NCBI RefSeq assembly: GCF_016801865.2
Contig: NC_068937.1
Span: forward strand, 4,489,940 to 4,553,939
Source of the DNA: Culex pipiens pallens
Taxonomy: Eukaryota; Arthropoda; Insecta; Diptera; Culicidae
Reading direction: 5' to 3'
DNA: 64,000 nt
The notes under the pieces are model-generated. The model was not told the origin of the DNA, did not search any database, and worked only from the letters and a program-made list of their open reading frames with translations. Shown in pieces: positions 23,301 through 35,106 of this stretch. Position 1 is the stretch's first letter. Every line of letters starts with the position of its first letter. The translations under genes were made by a program, and so were the position numbers.

Positions 23301-25245
23301 GTATTGTGAAACGTCGGCGATTTTTTATTCAATAAATAAAAAAAGTGATCTAAAATGGGTTTTAAACGTGTTTTTTTTTACTTCAAAATTTGCCTGGGCA
23401 TTGAGAATTTCGAAAAAAGATTAACAAAATTACCTGGGAAAATCTACAAATTCAATGTTTTGTTCAAATATTGATAGTGCATCTTGATTCTTGGACAAGA
23501 ACCTACCAGAACAAGCATTTTTGAATTATTTTGTGTATTGATTTTAAGCAATTCGGAATATTTGTTCTTCAGGGACGGTCCTCTTTTCTAGGAAATCGAA
23601 GAGTGTTGCGAGCAAATATTTTATTATTTCTTTTTGTCTCAGAAGCCATTTTCCTGAAATCATTGACAATCATTGAGGCAATGGCGAATGATGGAACACG
23701 CTTACATACACCGTCAACTGAAATCACTATTTTTTCTGTTTTGACTGATTCAGCCAAACTAAAAGTCGTCAGATTTGGGTGAGTTTCACTCTAAGCTAAT
23801 TCCTCTAAGGTCAAGTTGAATTTTTTATTGTTGAAATTTAACTTTTAGTGTAATTTACCGAAATCTGATGTTTGGCCTCAAAGGTTTGTTTTAAAGTTTG
23901 TTTTGTCGAACGACAGTGTTGCCAGTAATCGTTTCGATTTTGATTTTTACTTGGATTTTTTTACCGAATTTGGTAAAGTTACCGAATCTTCAAATGCTGA
24001 ACGGTAAAAACTTCCTGAAATTCGGTAATGAAGTTTATTATTGTTCATCGTACAACCGAAATTCGGTAAAATTTTGTTCGTTTATAGATGGTTTACCGAC
24101 CTAAACTTTTACCGATTTGTTAAAAATAGTGTGTCCACATTCTCTTTTTCGAGAACAAGTTCCTATTTTTGCTCCGACTTGTACCCGGAACCAATTTCTT
24201 CAAACACGTTCAAACAGTTTAAACCCTCTGCAAACGGCAAAACGACCGGCAATCACGAGCAAACAACACAAATGGTCTGGGCTCAATAAACGTCAACCAC
24301 AATGCACCAAATCTGAAACCTTCGATTTACGTCACACTCCTCAGTCAGCAATCGGAGTACGCTAGAGTCAACACCAGGCTGGTCGATTGAATTGATTTGT
24401 TGTCATTGCTCCGCTGCTGCTGCTGGTCCCTCAAAAAAAAAAAGAAAAGAAAAAATCTTTTCAGATAAACCTCCAATCCAATCACTATTTACTTACCGCA
24501 CAATTGCTCAAATAGAAATTCTATTAAATGGAGCGACACACAGAAAGAGAGGAAAAAACTACAGATTTTTATACGATGTAGGAGCACCCGCACACACATT
24601 TCCCGAACCTGTTCCGATGCTGATAAGCCAAGTCTGGCCAACCTGTCCCGGCGTCCGTCGGACACGGACAGACCCCTTGTCATTCCCATTCTCCAACAGA
24701 GCGAGATCGGCAAAAAAATGTAAGCAACTTGTTGACTCCCATTGCTTCTCACTCACTACTGGCAACACTGCCCCCTCCCCTTCACGATCTGATTCTGACA
24801 GATGGCGTAAACCTAAGAGTGAGGGGGGGAGGGGCGAGGAAAACCACAACGTTTTTGCCTTTTTGGGGTACCTTCCTCCGTTTGAAGCGCACATACGCGC
24901 AAGCACACGTACAGACCAAACTGACCGCTGGGAGAGGCAGCAAAAAAAAGTATTGAAAAGGTACGAGGAAAATCAAACTTTGACAGACCGGCAGCTGGGC
25001 TGTCACAAGCTGCTGGCGGTGCGGAATTGGCGACCTTCGACTTTCGATTTAAATTGATTTTAAGCAGAAAAATATGCGGAAATAGTTGCCTACGGCAACA
25101 CTGTTAGGCAACTGTCACTGTGAACAATTAATTTACTCGTGGTGTCAAAAAATGAAATACAGTTATTATTAGAGGCAAATAGTTTGACAAAATGGCAACT
25201 GGCAACACTGCAAAAATCTAGCAATCCAATATAAATCGGCTAACG
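23301..25245. other. Unique non-coding DNA
   Basis: Includes exact CTGGCAACACTG at 24759 and 25199, and several ACCGAATTTGGTAAA-like words at 23960-24110. A fairly long open frame at 24392-25057 lacks an early ATG and any domain and is not accepted as a gene. Confidence 0.4.
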
Positions 25246-25334
25246 TCGAAGTGTAAACAAACAGGCTGTCATGTTCGTTCCTGATGTAAACATCAACTGA
25301 CACAAACAGGATAGATTCTTTGTTTACACTTCGA
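25246..25334. repeat. 89-bp GTTTACA hairpin
   Basis: TCGAAGTGTAAACAAA at the left is exactly mirrored by TTTGTTTACACTTCGA at the right. Like the 19906 hairpin, it centres on TGTAAACAA. Confidence 0.75.
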
Positions 25335-26824
25335 AAGTGACCCATTTACATTGTTTTGTTTGAAGTATTTATTAGTGTTTTGACAGATGCGAAATATTTT
25401 TTCGAAAAACTTCAAAATTTTAATGAAATCAGAAGTCAAGTCAACTTAAAACAATCTTAAACCCATTTTTCTGCATTGTTAATCATATTTAGCTGGGTGC
25501 TGAATAGTGGTTTGCCAAAAGGCCTCAATTTTGAACTCGCCGCAGTTCTTCGTCATCCGTAAAAAAGAAAAACCTCATCTAACCGATCCAAACTTACAAA
25601 CACACACAATTTTCCAGCAAAAATATCAAAAACTAGCCAAAATGAAAAAACACACAACTAATTATAAAACAGATCATTTATCAGTAAGAAAAAAGCCATG
25701 CTTGTGCTTGAACAGCTTCCTACTTTGTAGATGTAAACAAAGTGGGATCGTTCGAAAATTACGTTACGCATTCGCTCTTTTCATCACCCTGATATTTAGC
25801 ATGCATTACCGCACCGCAAAAAAAATTGTTTTACAAAAAAATAAATTAAAAAAATAAAAATAAAAAATAAAAATAATTATCATTCAAATGTTAAAACTGT
25901 GGCACGTTAATTCAATTTTTAAACTATTTTATTTTTTTTAAGCCCCCCCCCCCCCTATCCTTGCCATTGATCAGATTCGAGGGACATCAGGCAACCCTTC
26001 TTCTGGATTATTTGAAGACAGATTTTGACATTTGCTTGCTTACATTTTCAGTTTTTTGGAGCAGACACCACTCCTCGAAGTTCGACGCCTCCAAAATAGA
26101 GGAAGCGTTGCCCCGGAAATTCAGTTTATTGCCAAATTTGCCTCCTCCGTTGAAGGCCAAATCGTTTAGCTGGAATACACCGAAGCCATCTCTTCTTGGA
26201 ATTTTTTTTTGCCAAAATTTGCTTCGTTCGATCGACTCAAAATTTGAGTAAAATTTACCAAAGTTTTGAAAGACTTCAGGTTTTTTTTCCAAATTTGCTA
26301 GGTCTTAAAACTTAAATTGGACTCAATTTAGGGTAAGCTCAATTGTGACAGCAGAGTAAATCTCTACACGCACACCCGAAATCACTTAAAAGGGCCGCCA
26401 TCTTGAAGGTGCATCAAACAAACACTGAGAATCAATATTATAAACATTACTATGTTAAAACGACGTGTGTTATCCCGGTTGAACTCAAAAGTCCCATGCA
26501 AATGTGTAAACGTAAACCGGAAAATTTGTTATGTCGATTCTCAGTGTACGAAGGCACTGCTTGATCGACCAAAAGAAAAAGGAAAAAAAAAGTAAACAGA
26601 AAAATCACTTTTTTCGATATTAATATTAAGCCAATATTGAGATTGAATCATCAGCAACACAATTCCATTTTTTTCATGAATTGCGAAAAACTTGAAAAAT
26701 AGAAATCAAAATATTGATTTGTTATGGGCTACCATTTGACAGCTAGTGCTTTTGTTGTGGGTCTCATTTGTCAACCGTGTTAATGTCGACCGTTGTCAGG
26801 TTGCTTTGGTCGGAATCAAGGTTT
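25335..26824. other. Non-coding DNA
   Basis: AT-rich with a C10 run near 25944 and a GCCGCCATCTTG word at about 26395. No exon supported. Confidence 0.45.
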
Positions 26825-27212
26825 GTAGATTAGTAAGGTAAGGCGCGTTTTTCAGCTGTCAAAATAGTTAGTTAGCACGAAACCCAGATTTTATATGGAG
26901 ATTTTCAGAAAAGTTAAATTTTGACCATTTTTGCAAATTTCACCGGATTTTATTCTGTAGGGTTGTTAAGCAGGCCAAACTGAATCGAAATACGCTTTTC
27001 AAACAAAAATATGTTTTCAAAAAATAAATTCAACTAAACGCGTTTTTCGGTTCAGTTTGGAATGCTTAACAGCCATACAGAAAAAAAATCCGGTGAAATT
27101 TGTCCGGAAAATGGTCAAAATTTCACTTTTCTGAACATCTCCGTATAAAATCCGGGTTTCGTGCTAACAATTTTGACAGCTGGGAAATCCCGCCTTACCT
27201 TATCTAATCTAC
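26825..27212. mobile_element. 388-bp foldback MITE, GTAGATTAG termini
   Basis: Ends GTAGATTAGTAAGGTAAGGC and the inverse GCCTTACCTTATCTAATCTAC differ by one small indel. The arms (about 170 bases each) carry GCTGTCAAAAT, TTAGCACGAAACCC, ATATGGAGAT and TTTCACCGGATTTT and meet near 27010-27030. No coding capacity. Age looks moderate, with arm mismatches scattered throughout. Confidence 0.85.
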
Positions 27213-27271
27213 ATACCTTGGGTCAGAAAAAGGCTTTCCAAGCCCAGTAAAAAAATACAATTTAATCCAAA

Positions 27272-27580
27272 AATGACTAACTCCTCGTCACAGTGTCTTG
27301 ATGCAAACAATGATCGAGCTCGAGCTGTCTCAGCCCTGCGAAATATTGCGCGTATTCCCGAAAAAGACAAGCGGCATACCAGCCTCGAAACGACGCGCCG
27401 CACTTTCGGCAAATGCGCGCTGTCAAATCCCATACTGCGCGTTTTGTAAAAAAACAGCTAGAAGTCGCCTGACAAAAAACTTTCGCTAGAAAGAGATAGG
27501 AGATCTGGTGCAAACAATCTCGCAGCAGCCATATAAACATACTTTGAATGTGTTGGTAAATTTCTGACTAGAAAGCCGAC
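27272..27580 (-). repeat. Dispersed repeat R2 with exchanged centre
   Basis: Reads inversely to the 21-kb copies: CACAGTGTCTTGATGCAAAC, GATCGAGCTCGAGCTGTC, then a different middle, then CAGCTAGAAGTCGCCTGACA and AACATACTTTGAATGTGTT. The middle (27343-27448) is the GC-rich cassette also found alone at 11363. In the other R2 copies the same place holds ATGTTGGCTGACATATCGGG-like sequence. Confidence 0.75.
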
Positions 27581-28789
27581 CCATTTTTGGGTAGACCAAA
27601 TTTTGACAGCCTTCACAGAATAGGATAAATTCGCATGATTGAATTAAAACGGACCGCATCCAATTCAATTATTAATTTTTTCGCGCAGCTTCGGCCGCAC
27701 TGGAGAGCACTCAATTAAATTACGATCGGTCATTGTAGGGGAGGAAGGAGGCAAATGGCGTGAAAATGGAGCCGTTAAATGACCTTTCATTTGATTACCA
27801 CCGCAGGCCAAACAAATTGCAAACAAATCGGTTATGAGTTAATTGAGTGCGGGTCGACGAGGGTAATTTTGACTTGAGCTTTAATCGATGCGAATCCGAA
27901 ATTCGCAAGCTGTCAAACTGTCAAACTACACGCTCGCATCAAACTACTCAAATTTGTGTAGAATTTCGCTCTTGCAATAAAAATTAATTGCCCCCGGGCT
28001 CTGCCCGGAAGTAACAGCTGGCGAACCGTACTCAAGTTGCAAAATGAGTTTTGTGTCCGGTAAAAACACAACGACGAAGCCCATTCAAGCAATTAAATTA
28101 ACTAGCGTACACCATACAATGGCTGCCATTTAACACCACCCCCTCTTTGTCCCCGGAAAAGAAAAGGGGTTACCTCACCCTTCCCCATTTCCCAAAATCC
28201 CTTCCGAAAGACAGTTTTCGGCTAATGGCACTTCCGGGGGTAGAGTTTCCGGCGTCACCCGAGCGAGCAATATGGAAAACGATTTTTTGGAAAAACCTCC
28301 GGCCCGTCATCTTCACTGTAGGAAAATAGTTGCCTCGAGGTTCTGGAGCTTGGAATGGGTTTGAAAATTTTCGGCCAGACACTCGGATGACCGAGCACAC
28401 GATTGTGCTAATTGAGTTTGAGTGTGTATAGCCGGAGGCGAGGTCGTTTTGAAATGGATTTTTTTGTTTTTGTTTGCATCCGGAAGATGTGAAAACGTCA
28501 CAATGTCTAGAAAAAAATAAAGGAATTTTACTCAAAATCAGTTTCGACCCCAAAAAAGCCAAGTTTGGGTAATGCTTAGCAATTTTAGCAATTTTTCAAA
28601 AAGTGGCTACTACTCAAAATTGAGTACTTCTTGGGTAGATCTGTCAAAAGTTTCAAAACATAAACATTGCTAAATGTTGTTTGTTGTGATCAACATGGCA
28701 GTGCTGCCAGTTATCGTCAATGATAGTTATTAGGTGGCAACATAAAAAAATAAAATTTCAACCAACTTTGAAATTTTGCTAATGTTTAC
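27581..28789. other. Unique non-coding DNA
   Basis: Balanced composition, CTGTCAAACTGTCAAAC near 27910, no supported exon. A reading frame at 28170-28562 on the minus strand has no domain or splice support. Confidence 0.4.
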
Positions 28790-30068
28790 TAAGGTTGTTA
28801 ATCGATAGAATTATCGTCGATAATATTATCGTCTAACGATAACGGTAACGGTTATTGTCATCGTCGGGACGATAACGATCGTTATCGATAACTCATTTTT
28901 GAAATCTTTCTTAAATTGACTTAATCCATCAATATCATATTAAATTTTCAATGCATTCGCTTCGAATATATTTTTTGATAATGTAGTAAGTTTCAAAGCA
29001 TGAGCACTAAAAGTTTCACAAAATATCGTATGTTTTGACCGTACTCAAATTTTTTATAACTTACAATATGGGCATTAAACGATTTGAAATTTTGTATGCA
29101 TTTTCACTGTTTTAGAGTTTTTTTTAAATTTTCACAAAATACAGTATTTTCTCGAAAATACTCATTTTTTTTATAATTATGAATATGGGTATCAAACGAT
29201 TCGAGATTTTGCATGTATTTTAACTGTTTTAGAGTTTTTTGAATTAAATTTTTCTCGAAAATACTCAAATTTTAATAATTTGCATTATGGGTATCAAACG
29301 ATTTGAAATTTTGCATTTATTTTTATTGTTTTAGAAATATTTGAATGAACTACTAAAACACGCATATTTTCATAATTTGCAATATGGGTATCAAACGAAG
29401 TGAAATTTTACCTACATTTCCATTGTTTTTGAGTATTTTGAATAAAATACTCAAATGTTCACAAAACATCGCATTTTCTAGAAATTACAAAAAAATATAT
29501 TTTGCAATATTGGTATCAAACGATTCGAAATTTTGCATGCATTTCAAACGCTTTGAAATTTCGTATGCATCTTCTTTTTTTTAGATTTTTTTTAAGGAAA
29601 ACTCAAATTTTCACAAAATACCGTATTTTGTCGAATACTCAAATTTTTGAACTTCGCAATATGGGTATCAAACGAAGCGAAATTTCACCTGTTTTTTTGC
29701 TGTTTCAGATTTTTTTAAATTAAAAAATTATAATATCTCTATTACTTTAAAAAATGCAGTATTTTGTGAATGTTTTAGTATTTCATTGAAAAATCTCTAA
29801 AACGGTTGAGTATTTTCGAGAAAATATGGTAACTTGTAAAAATTTTAGTATTTCATTAAAAAAACTTAAAGACAGTGAAGATGCATGTAAAATTTCAAAT
29901 CGTTTGATACCCATGTTGCGAATTATAAAAATTTGAGTATTTTCGAGAAAATACGATATTTTGTGATAGTTTGAGTTTTTCATTCAAAAAACTCTACAAC
30001 ATTGAAAACTCAGGTGGAACTATCGTTATCGTAGTCGAACCTCGATAATTTGATCGTTGACAACCTTA
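28790..30068. mobile_element. 1.28-kb foldback element with internal tandem repeats
   Basis: Starts TAAGGTTGTTAATCGATAG and ends with the inverse (GATCGTTGACAACCTTA), consistent with a TA target. GATAACGATAA-type words sit just inside both ends. The interior has at least six direct copies of a roughly 100-150-bp unit containing GGGTATCAAACGA, GAAATTTTGCATG, CACAAAATAC.GTATTTT and CGAAAATACTCAAATTTTC, followed by inverted copies near the right end. No transposase seen. Confidence 0.75.
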
Positions 30069-32420
30069 CCTTTGTTGATGTTTACCTTTAAAATGGTCGG
30101 AACCATAACGCTATAATCTTGTCAAATTTGATTTTTTTTAAATATAAGCTAAGTCAAATTCAGCTTTACCCAAAATTGGGTAGTTGAGATCTGTCAAAAG
30201 TGTTTGTTTTGATCACAATGTACCGTGCTCCCAGTTTTCGCAAATTTCCAACCTTACGTTGAAAAATCCACCCAATTTTCACCTTTCACCCAACAAACTT
30301 TTACTCAAAAAGGATTTCGCTGTAATCCCGCTGACAATGGGTACTGAAGCGTCTATTGTTTAGCAACAAAGTGAAAGGACACATTATTCAATTATGAAAA
30401 AGGGGGTCTTCCCTCTCGCTTAACCTTCCTCCTTCTCCCTTCCCTCTTCCAGGAAACCCCAAAAATTGTGATTAAAGGGTTAACAGAGAGGGAGAGTGAT
30501 TAGCATGCTCAAGCCCCGTCCGACACGGAGGGAAAAGTTTCGATTTTGACAGCGCAGCAGCAGCCCTAATGCCATTAGAGTGCCAACTTGGTGCGTCACA
30601 CAAGTTTTCGCAACGTATGATTGATGATGTTTGTTTGGGGTTTTCGTCTCTTTTTCGAAGAGGGAGGAGGGGAACAGGGAACAAGTCCCCCTTTTTGCTG
30701 CTCTCCGTGTAAAAGTTACCGGAATCCGCAAAGTAAACTTGTCGCGTTAGTCTTTTGTGTGCGTTGAAAGGGGAGGGGAGGGAATGACCCTACTTAAACT
30801 ATGGTTAGTTGAGCCTTTTTTGTGTGTTGGTATTTCGATGCTCCTTTTGGGTTGTTCATCAAACTTTGTTTTAGGGGGGGGTTCGAAGTGGGAGTAATCG
30901 GTTGCTCAATATGTTTTGATTAATATTTATGTGACGCCCACGTTTCCGAAGGGAGTAAAACTTTGGGTAATAACTCTTGGTTAAAGCTGAAGGGCACTTG
31001 GTCGTGGGAGGGGATGCTGGGAACAGATTTGGTAAATTAATGATTCTGGGAACTTGTGCCAAGTTAAAGCAGGCAAGTTTTTATGAGTTATTGAGAAAAT
31101 GTCAAAACATAATCAAAATAGATAATAAGTTTCAATATACCATAAATAAACAGTAAAATTAAACGTTAACAACACATGTTACCTCTTTAAGAATTTGTTT
31201 TGAAATATATCAACAGTTGTTTGTTGTAATGTAATTTGTCAATATTAAAAAAAACATTCAAACTTTTATTAAAAGTTTACCATAATGAGAACATTAATCT
31301 TTATTTTTGTCAAACGACAGATGTTTTCAACTGAATTATACAAAGTATTAAAATAAATAAACCTTAGGTATTAACCTATCAAAAGGGCTTATCAATTTTG
31401 TAAACAAACATTGTATTTGTTCCAGAGAAATTGAACATTTAGTACATTGACACTGACATTTTTCTCTCATCAATTTCTAATTAAACTAAACTTTGAAGGA
31501 AGTTATTATTTTTTTGTTTTTTTTTTTATTATAATAATATTTATAAAATAAAATAAAATCTAGGATAATTCATTGGTGCCAGTTTTTGCATTAAATAAAA
31601 AAATAGTTTTACAAAAAATAAAAATGAAATTTTACAAAAAAAATATAAAATGTAATAAATCTTTTGAAAAAAATCTAAGGTGAACATTGAAATCGAGGAT
31701 ACTCTAAAATGAGCCCTGAGGCAAATAGTATTTACTCAGCTCTAACAACAAGCTCAAATTAATTTCGAAAAATATTTGACATTAAAAAAAAATCTCAGAT
31801 GAATATCATTCTGGTTGCCAGTTTGAATGTTTTACTAAAACATATAAAATTTGTACTTTTTTTCCATATTGTCTCATTATTATCTCACAGAAATAACTTA
31901 AAAAAATAATTGCTCACTTTACCAATTCCAAAATATTAAATGATGCTGAATTTTACTCAAATTGAATTACACTCTGTTTTGTTGCCAGCTGTATAAAATT
32001 TCAAAACATTGATTGAGGTTGAACCCAGTTTTTGCAGTAACCTTTTTTAACAATTTCATAAAAAAATAAATGTTTACTTAAAATTAAATTAAATTTTTCC
32101 GTAAAAAATCAACAAGGTTATCTCTGAACTCCGTAGAGTTGGTAGATGTCCAAGAACTTCTCAGCAGACCGTAGATCTACCACCAACTCACTGTAACCTC
32201 AGAAAAAAATCCTACCTGATATTTCTAAATTCATAGAAAATATAAAGTTTAAAAAGTCTTTGAAGAAATATAAAGTAAATATTCTGGCACCACTGCAAAC
32301 GAACTGTCAGCACGTGGGCTCGAGACAAAATGAGAGAGTAGAATTTTGCGCGAATTTGTTTATGTTTTCGGTTTTTCAAAAACGTTGGGAGGAAAATCAG
32401 GCAATTTTCAAGGTGTTTTA
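30069..32420. other. Non-coding DNA
   Basis: Mixed to about 31080, with CT- and AG-rich stretches (30410-30460, 30765-30785), then very AT-rich. No gene seen. Confidence 0.45.
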
Positions 32421-32425
32421 GTACC

Positions 32426-32752
32426 TGTTGAGTCGCGGGGGATGTCCTGAACCGGGCACCGGTTCTGTCAGCGGAGTGATTTAAAGAAAACTTCATTCTT
32501 TTCCACTCGCTACAAAACTAAAGGTTATTTATTAATAAATAACACTTCTAGTTCACAAAATTACAAAACTTACATCTTTGGTGTTTTTTCACAGCTGAAT
32601 TCTTCAGCTGCGCCCGTGCTCCCGCTTACTCAAATTGTTTTGATCTTATTTTCTTTATGTCTAAGCGACAGCACGGGCACCAGTCAAACAATCACAAAAC
32701 ACTGACACTGACGCAGAACAAGGGGCTGCTTCGGACGCACTCCGTCGCAACA
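32426..32752. mobile_element. Solo LTR, 327 bp, TGTTG...CAACA, 5-bp target duplication
   Basis: The unit begins TGTTGAGTCGCGGGGG and ends CTCCGTCGCAACA, a 5-bp inverted terminus. GTACC is directly duplicated on both sides (32421-32425 and 32753-32757). It contains TTATTTATTAATAAATAAC near the middle, where a poly(A) signal would be. Terminus, length and duplication fit an LTR retrotransposon of the Copia (Ty1) type; no internal coding region remains, so it probably arose by LTR-LTR recombination. Confidence 0.82.
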
Positions 32753-32934
32753 GTACCTTTTACTAAAAAGATAACCACTCAGGCTAGACTTAACCAATCA
32801 AGCTCATAGTTAACCAGTAGGTGCGTAAGAATGTTGGCTACAAAATGTCGGTTTAGTTTGTTGATAAAATGTATCGTTTTCGAAATATTTCAATTTTACT
32901 AAAAAAAACTCCCAGCTGATTCTCTTAGCCCTTA

Positions 32935-34930
32935 ACGATAAAATTATCGATGCGCGATAACGATAACGATATTTCCGTATTTTTCGAAAATACAACATTT
33001 TTGAAAATATGCGAAAGTTACCGTTTTATTCGTAAGTAAGCGAAATTTTGTATGAATTTTTTCACTTTATTAGAGTTGCTTTTGGAAATATTATACATTT
33101 CACAAATTACCGTATTTTTTCGAAAATACTAAAATTTTCAAAATATGCATTATGTGTATCAAACGAAGCGAAATTTTTTATGCTTTTTCACTTTAGGCTG
33201 GTACAAATATTTTTAAAAGTTTTTGTCACCCCCCTTCAAAATCGGCCCGAAAAATCAGGGGGCAAAAAAAATATTTTTACAATAAACTTCAAAATTTCAA
33301 TGAAAATTCAAGTGCAACCCGCTGAAATCAAATTAAAACACATTCTTCTGCGTTTAAAATCATTTTTAGCATGTTTGGGTTTATTAAAAAATCTTAAATT
33401 TTTTTGAAAATTTTCGATGCAAAATCTTTTTTTTCGATACAATTTTTATTTTTGTCAGATCTTAGATTTTTTGAAAACTAGAGATTGCAAAACAACTGAA
33501 ATAGTGTAAAATGTATTTTAAAACACTTTTTTCATTTAAATGTGAAGACTATGGCTTGTTATTTAAATTTTTATATTTTTTTATTTTTTTGCCCCCCCCC
33601 CTTGACCTCGGCCAGGGCCGAGGGACAAAAACTTTTTTAAATATTTGCATCGGCCTTATTAGAGTTTTTGTAAAATACAAATTTTTTCACAAAATTCCGT
33701 TTTTTTCGAAAGTACTCAAATTTTCATAGATTGCAATATATTTATATTTTGAAAATATGCGAAATTTTCCGTTTTATTCGTAACCAAGCGCAATTTTGTA
33801 TGATTGCACTTTATTAGCAAAAAAAAAAAATAAAATACAAAAAATTGCGATAACGATAGTTTGGTATTTTTTTTCGAAAATACTAAAACTTTGAAAATAT
33901 GCAATATGGATATCAAACGAAGCGAAATTAGGTTTGCCTTTTTATTTTTTCAGATCTTTTTTGAAAATACAACAATTTTCACAAAATACCAAACAAAACC
34001 ATTTTTTTTTTATTTTTGCACTTCATAAGAGTTTTTTTTGGAAAATACTAAAAGTTTCACAAATTACCGTATTCAAACGAAGCGAATTTTTTTATGCTTT
34101 TTTTATTTTATTAGAGTTTTGTTTACTTTTCCACTTTATAAGCAAAAATCTAAAAATTTTACAAAAAAATTCTTTGTTTTGAAAATTCTCAATTTTTTTA
34201 TGTGATACCCAAAACGACGTAAATTTTTTTATCAATCATACACAATTTGAATGCATGAATGAAGCATGCTTAATTTCGCATCTTTTGATACACATATTGC
34301 AAATTTTAAAAAAATTGAGTATTTTTTCGAAAAAATACGGTATTTTGTAAAAAATATAGTTTTTTCAAAAAACAACTCTAGTAATGTGTAAATAGCAAAA
34401 AAAGCTTCGCTTCGTTTGATACCCATATTGCATATTTTGAAAATCTGAGCATTTCCGAAAAAAATACATGAATTTCAGTATTACGCATAAAAAATCGCTT
34501 CGTTCGATACTTATATTGCAACTTATGAAATTTGAGTATTTACGAAAAAAACGGTATTTTGTGAAAACTAAAGCAAAAAAACAATTTGTATGAAAAACTG
34601 ATGATGCAAAATGACTTCTTTTTACATAGGGAATGCATGGACAAAGTTTCATTTTAATTTTAAAAAAATACAAAGAAAAGTCGTTTTTTTTAGTTTTTTT
34701 GAAACAATCAAAAAATTCACAAAATATCGTATGTTTTCGAAAATACCTCTAAAATAAATTAAAAAAAAATAATACTTTTTTTTTCAAAAAAAAAGCTCTA
34801 ATAAAGAGGAAAAAGCTTTAAAAATTCGCTTCGTTTGATACCCATATTGCAAATTTTGAAAATTTGAGTATTTTCGAAAAAAATACGGTATTTTGTGAAA
34901 ATTTTAGTTGTTTTTCAAAATAAACATCAA
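32935..34930. repeat. Second locus of the TATCAAACGAAGCGAAAT foldback repeat
   Basis: Opens with CGATAACGATAACGATAT near 32956 as in the 28.8-kb element. Forward units (ATCAAACGAAGCGAAAT near 33157, 33911 and decayed copies) run to about 34200, then inverse units (TTCGCTTCGTTTGATACCCA at about 34403, 34822) to about 34930. It is thus an imperfect inverted repeat. One MITE is inserted inside (33196) and another sits just beyond the right side (34961). Confidence 0.75.
33196..33655. mobile_element. 460-bp MITE with TTA target duplication, inside the foldback array
   Basis: Ends GGCTGGTACAAATATTTTTA and the inverse TAAATATTTGCATCGGCC, flanked by TTA on each side (33193-33195, 33656-33658). The uninterrupted sequence CACTTTATTAGAG occurs in the neighbouring unit at about 33063, giving the empty site. 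A 3-bp TTA duplication suits a PIF/Harbinger-type source. No coding capacity; C-run at 33590-33600. Confidence 0.87.
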
Positions 34931-34960
34931 TAAATTGAAAAAGCATACCAATTTTCAATT

Positions 34961-35106
34961 CTGGATTTTGTTTTTGGAAAAAGCCCAATAAACCAAATTT
35001 TCAATTTTTGCTTTTTGGGTGTTTATTGACTCAAGGCGGTTTCAAAAACACCCAAAAAGCAAAAACTGAAAATTTGGTTTATTGGACCTTTTAAAAAAAA
35101 CTCCAG
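34961..35106. mobile_element. Palindromic MITE, copy D
   Basis: A 146-bp copy: CTGGATTTTG at the left, AACTCCAG at the right, with CCCAATAAACCAAATTTTC and TTTTGGGTGT arms and a CTCAAGGCGG centre. AATT stands on both sides. Confidence 0.8.

Noticed and set aside
24392..25057. Open frame of 221 codons on the plus strand
   Set aside because: It opens at a TTG, has no early ATG, no domain, irregular composition and includes a dispersed CTGGCAACACTG word; no splice or poly(A) context.
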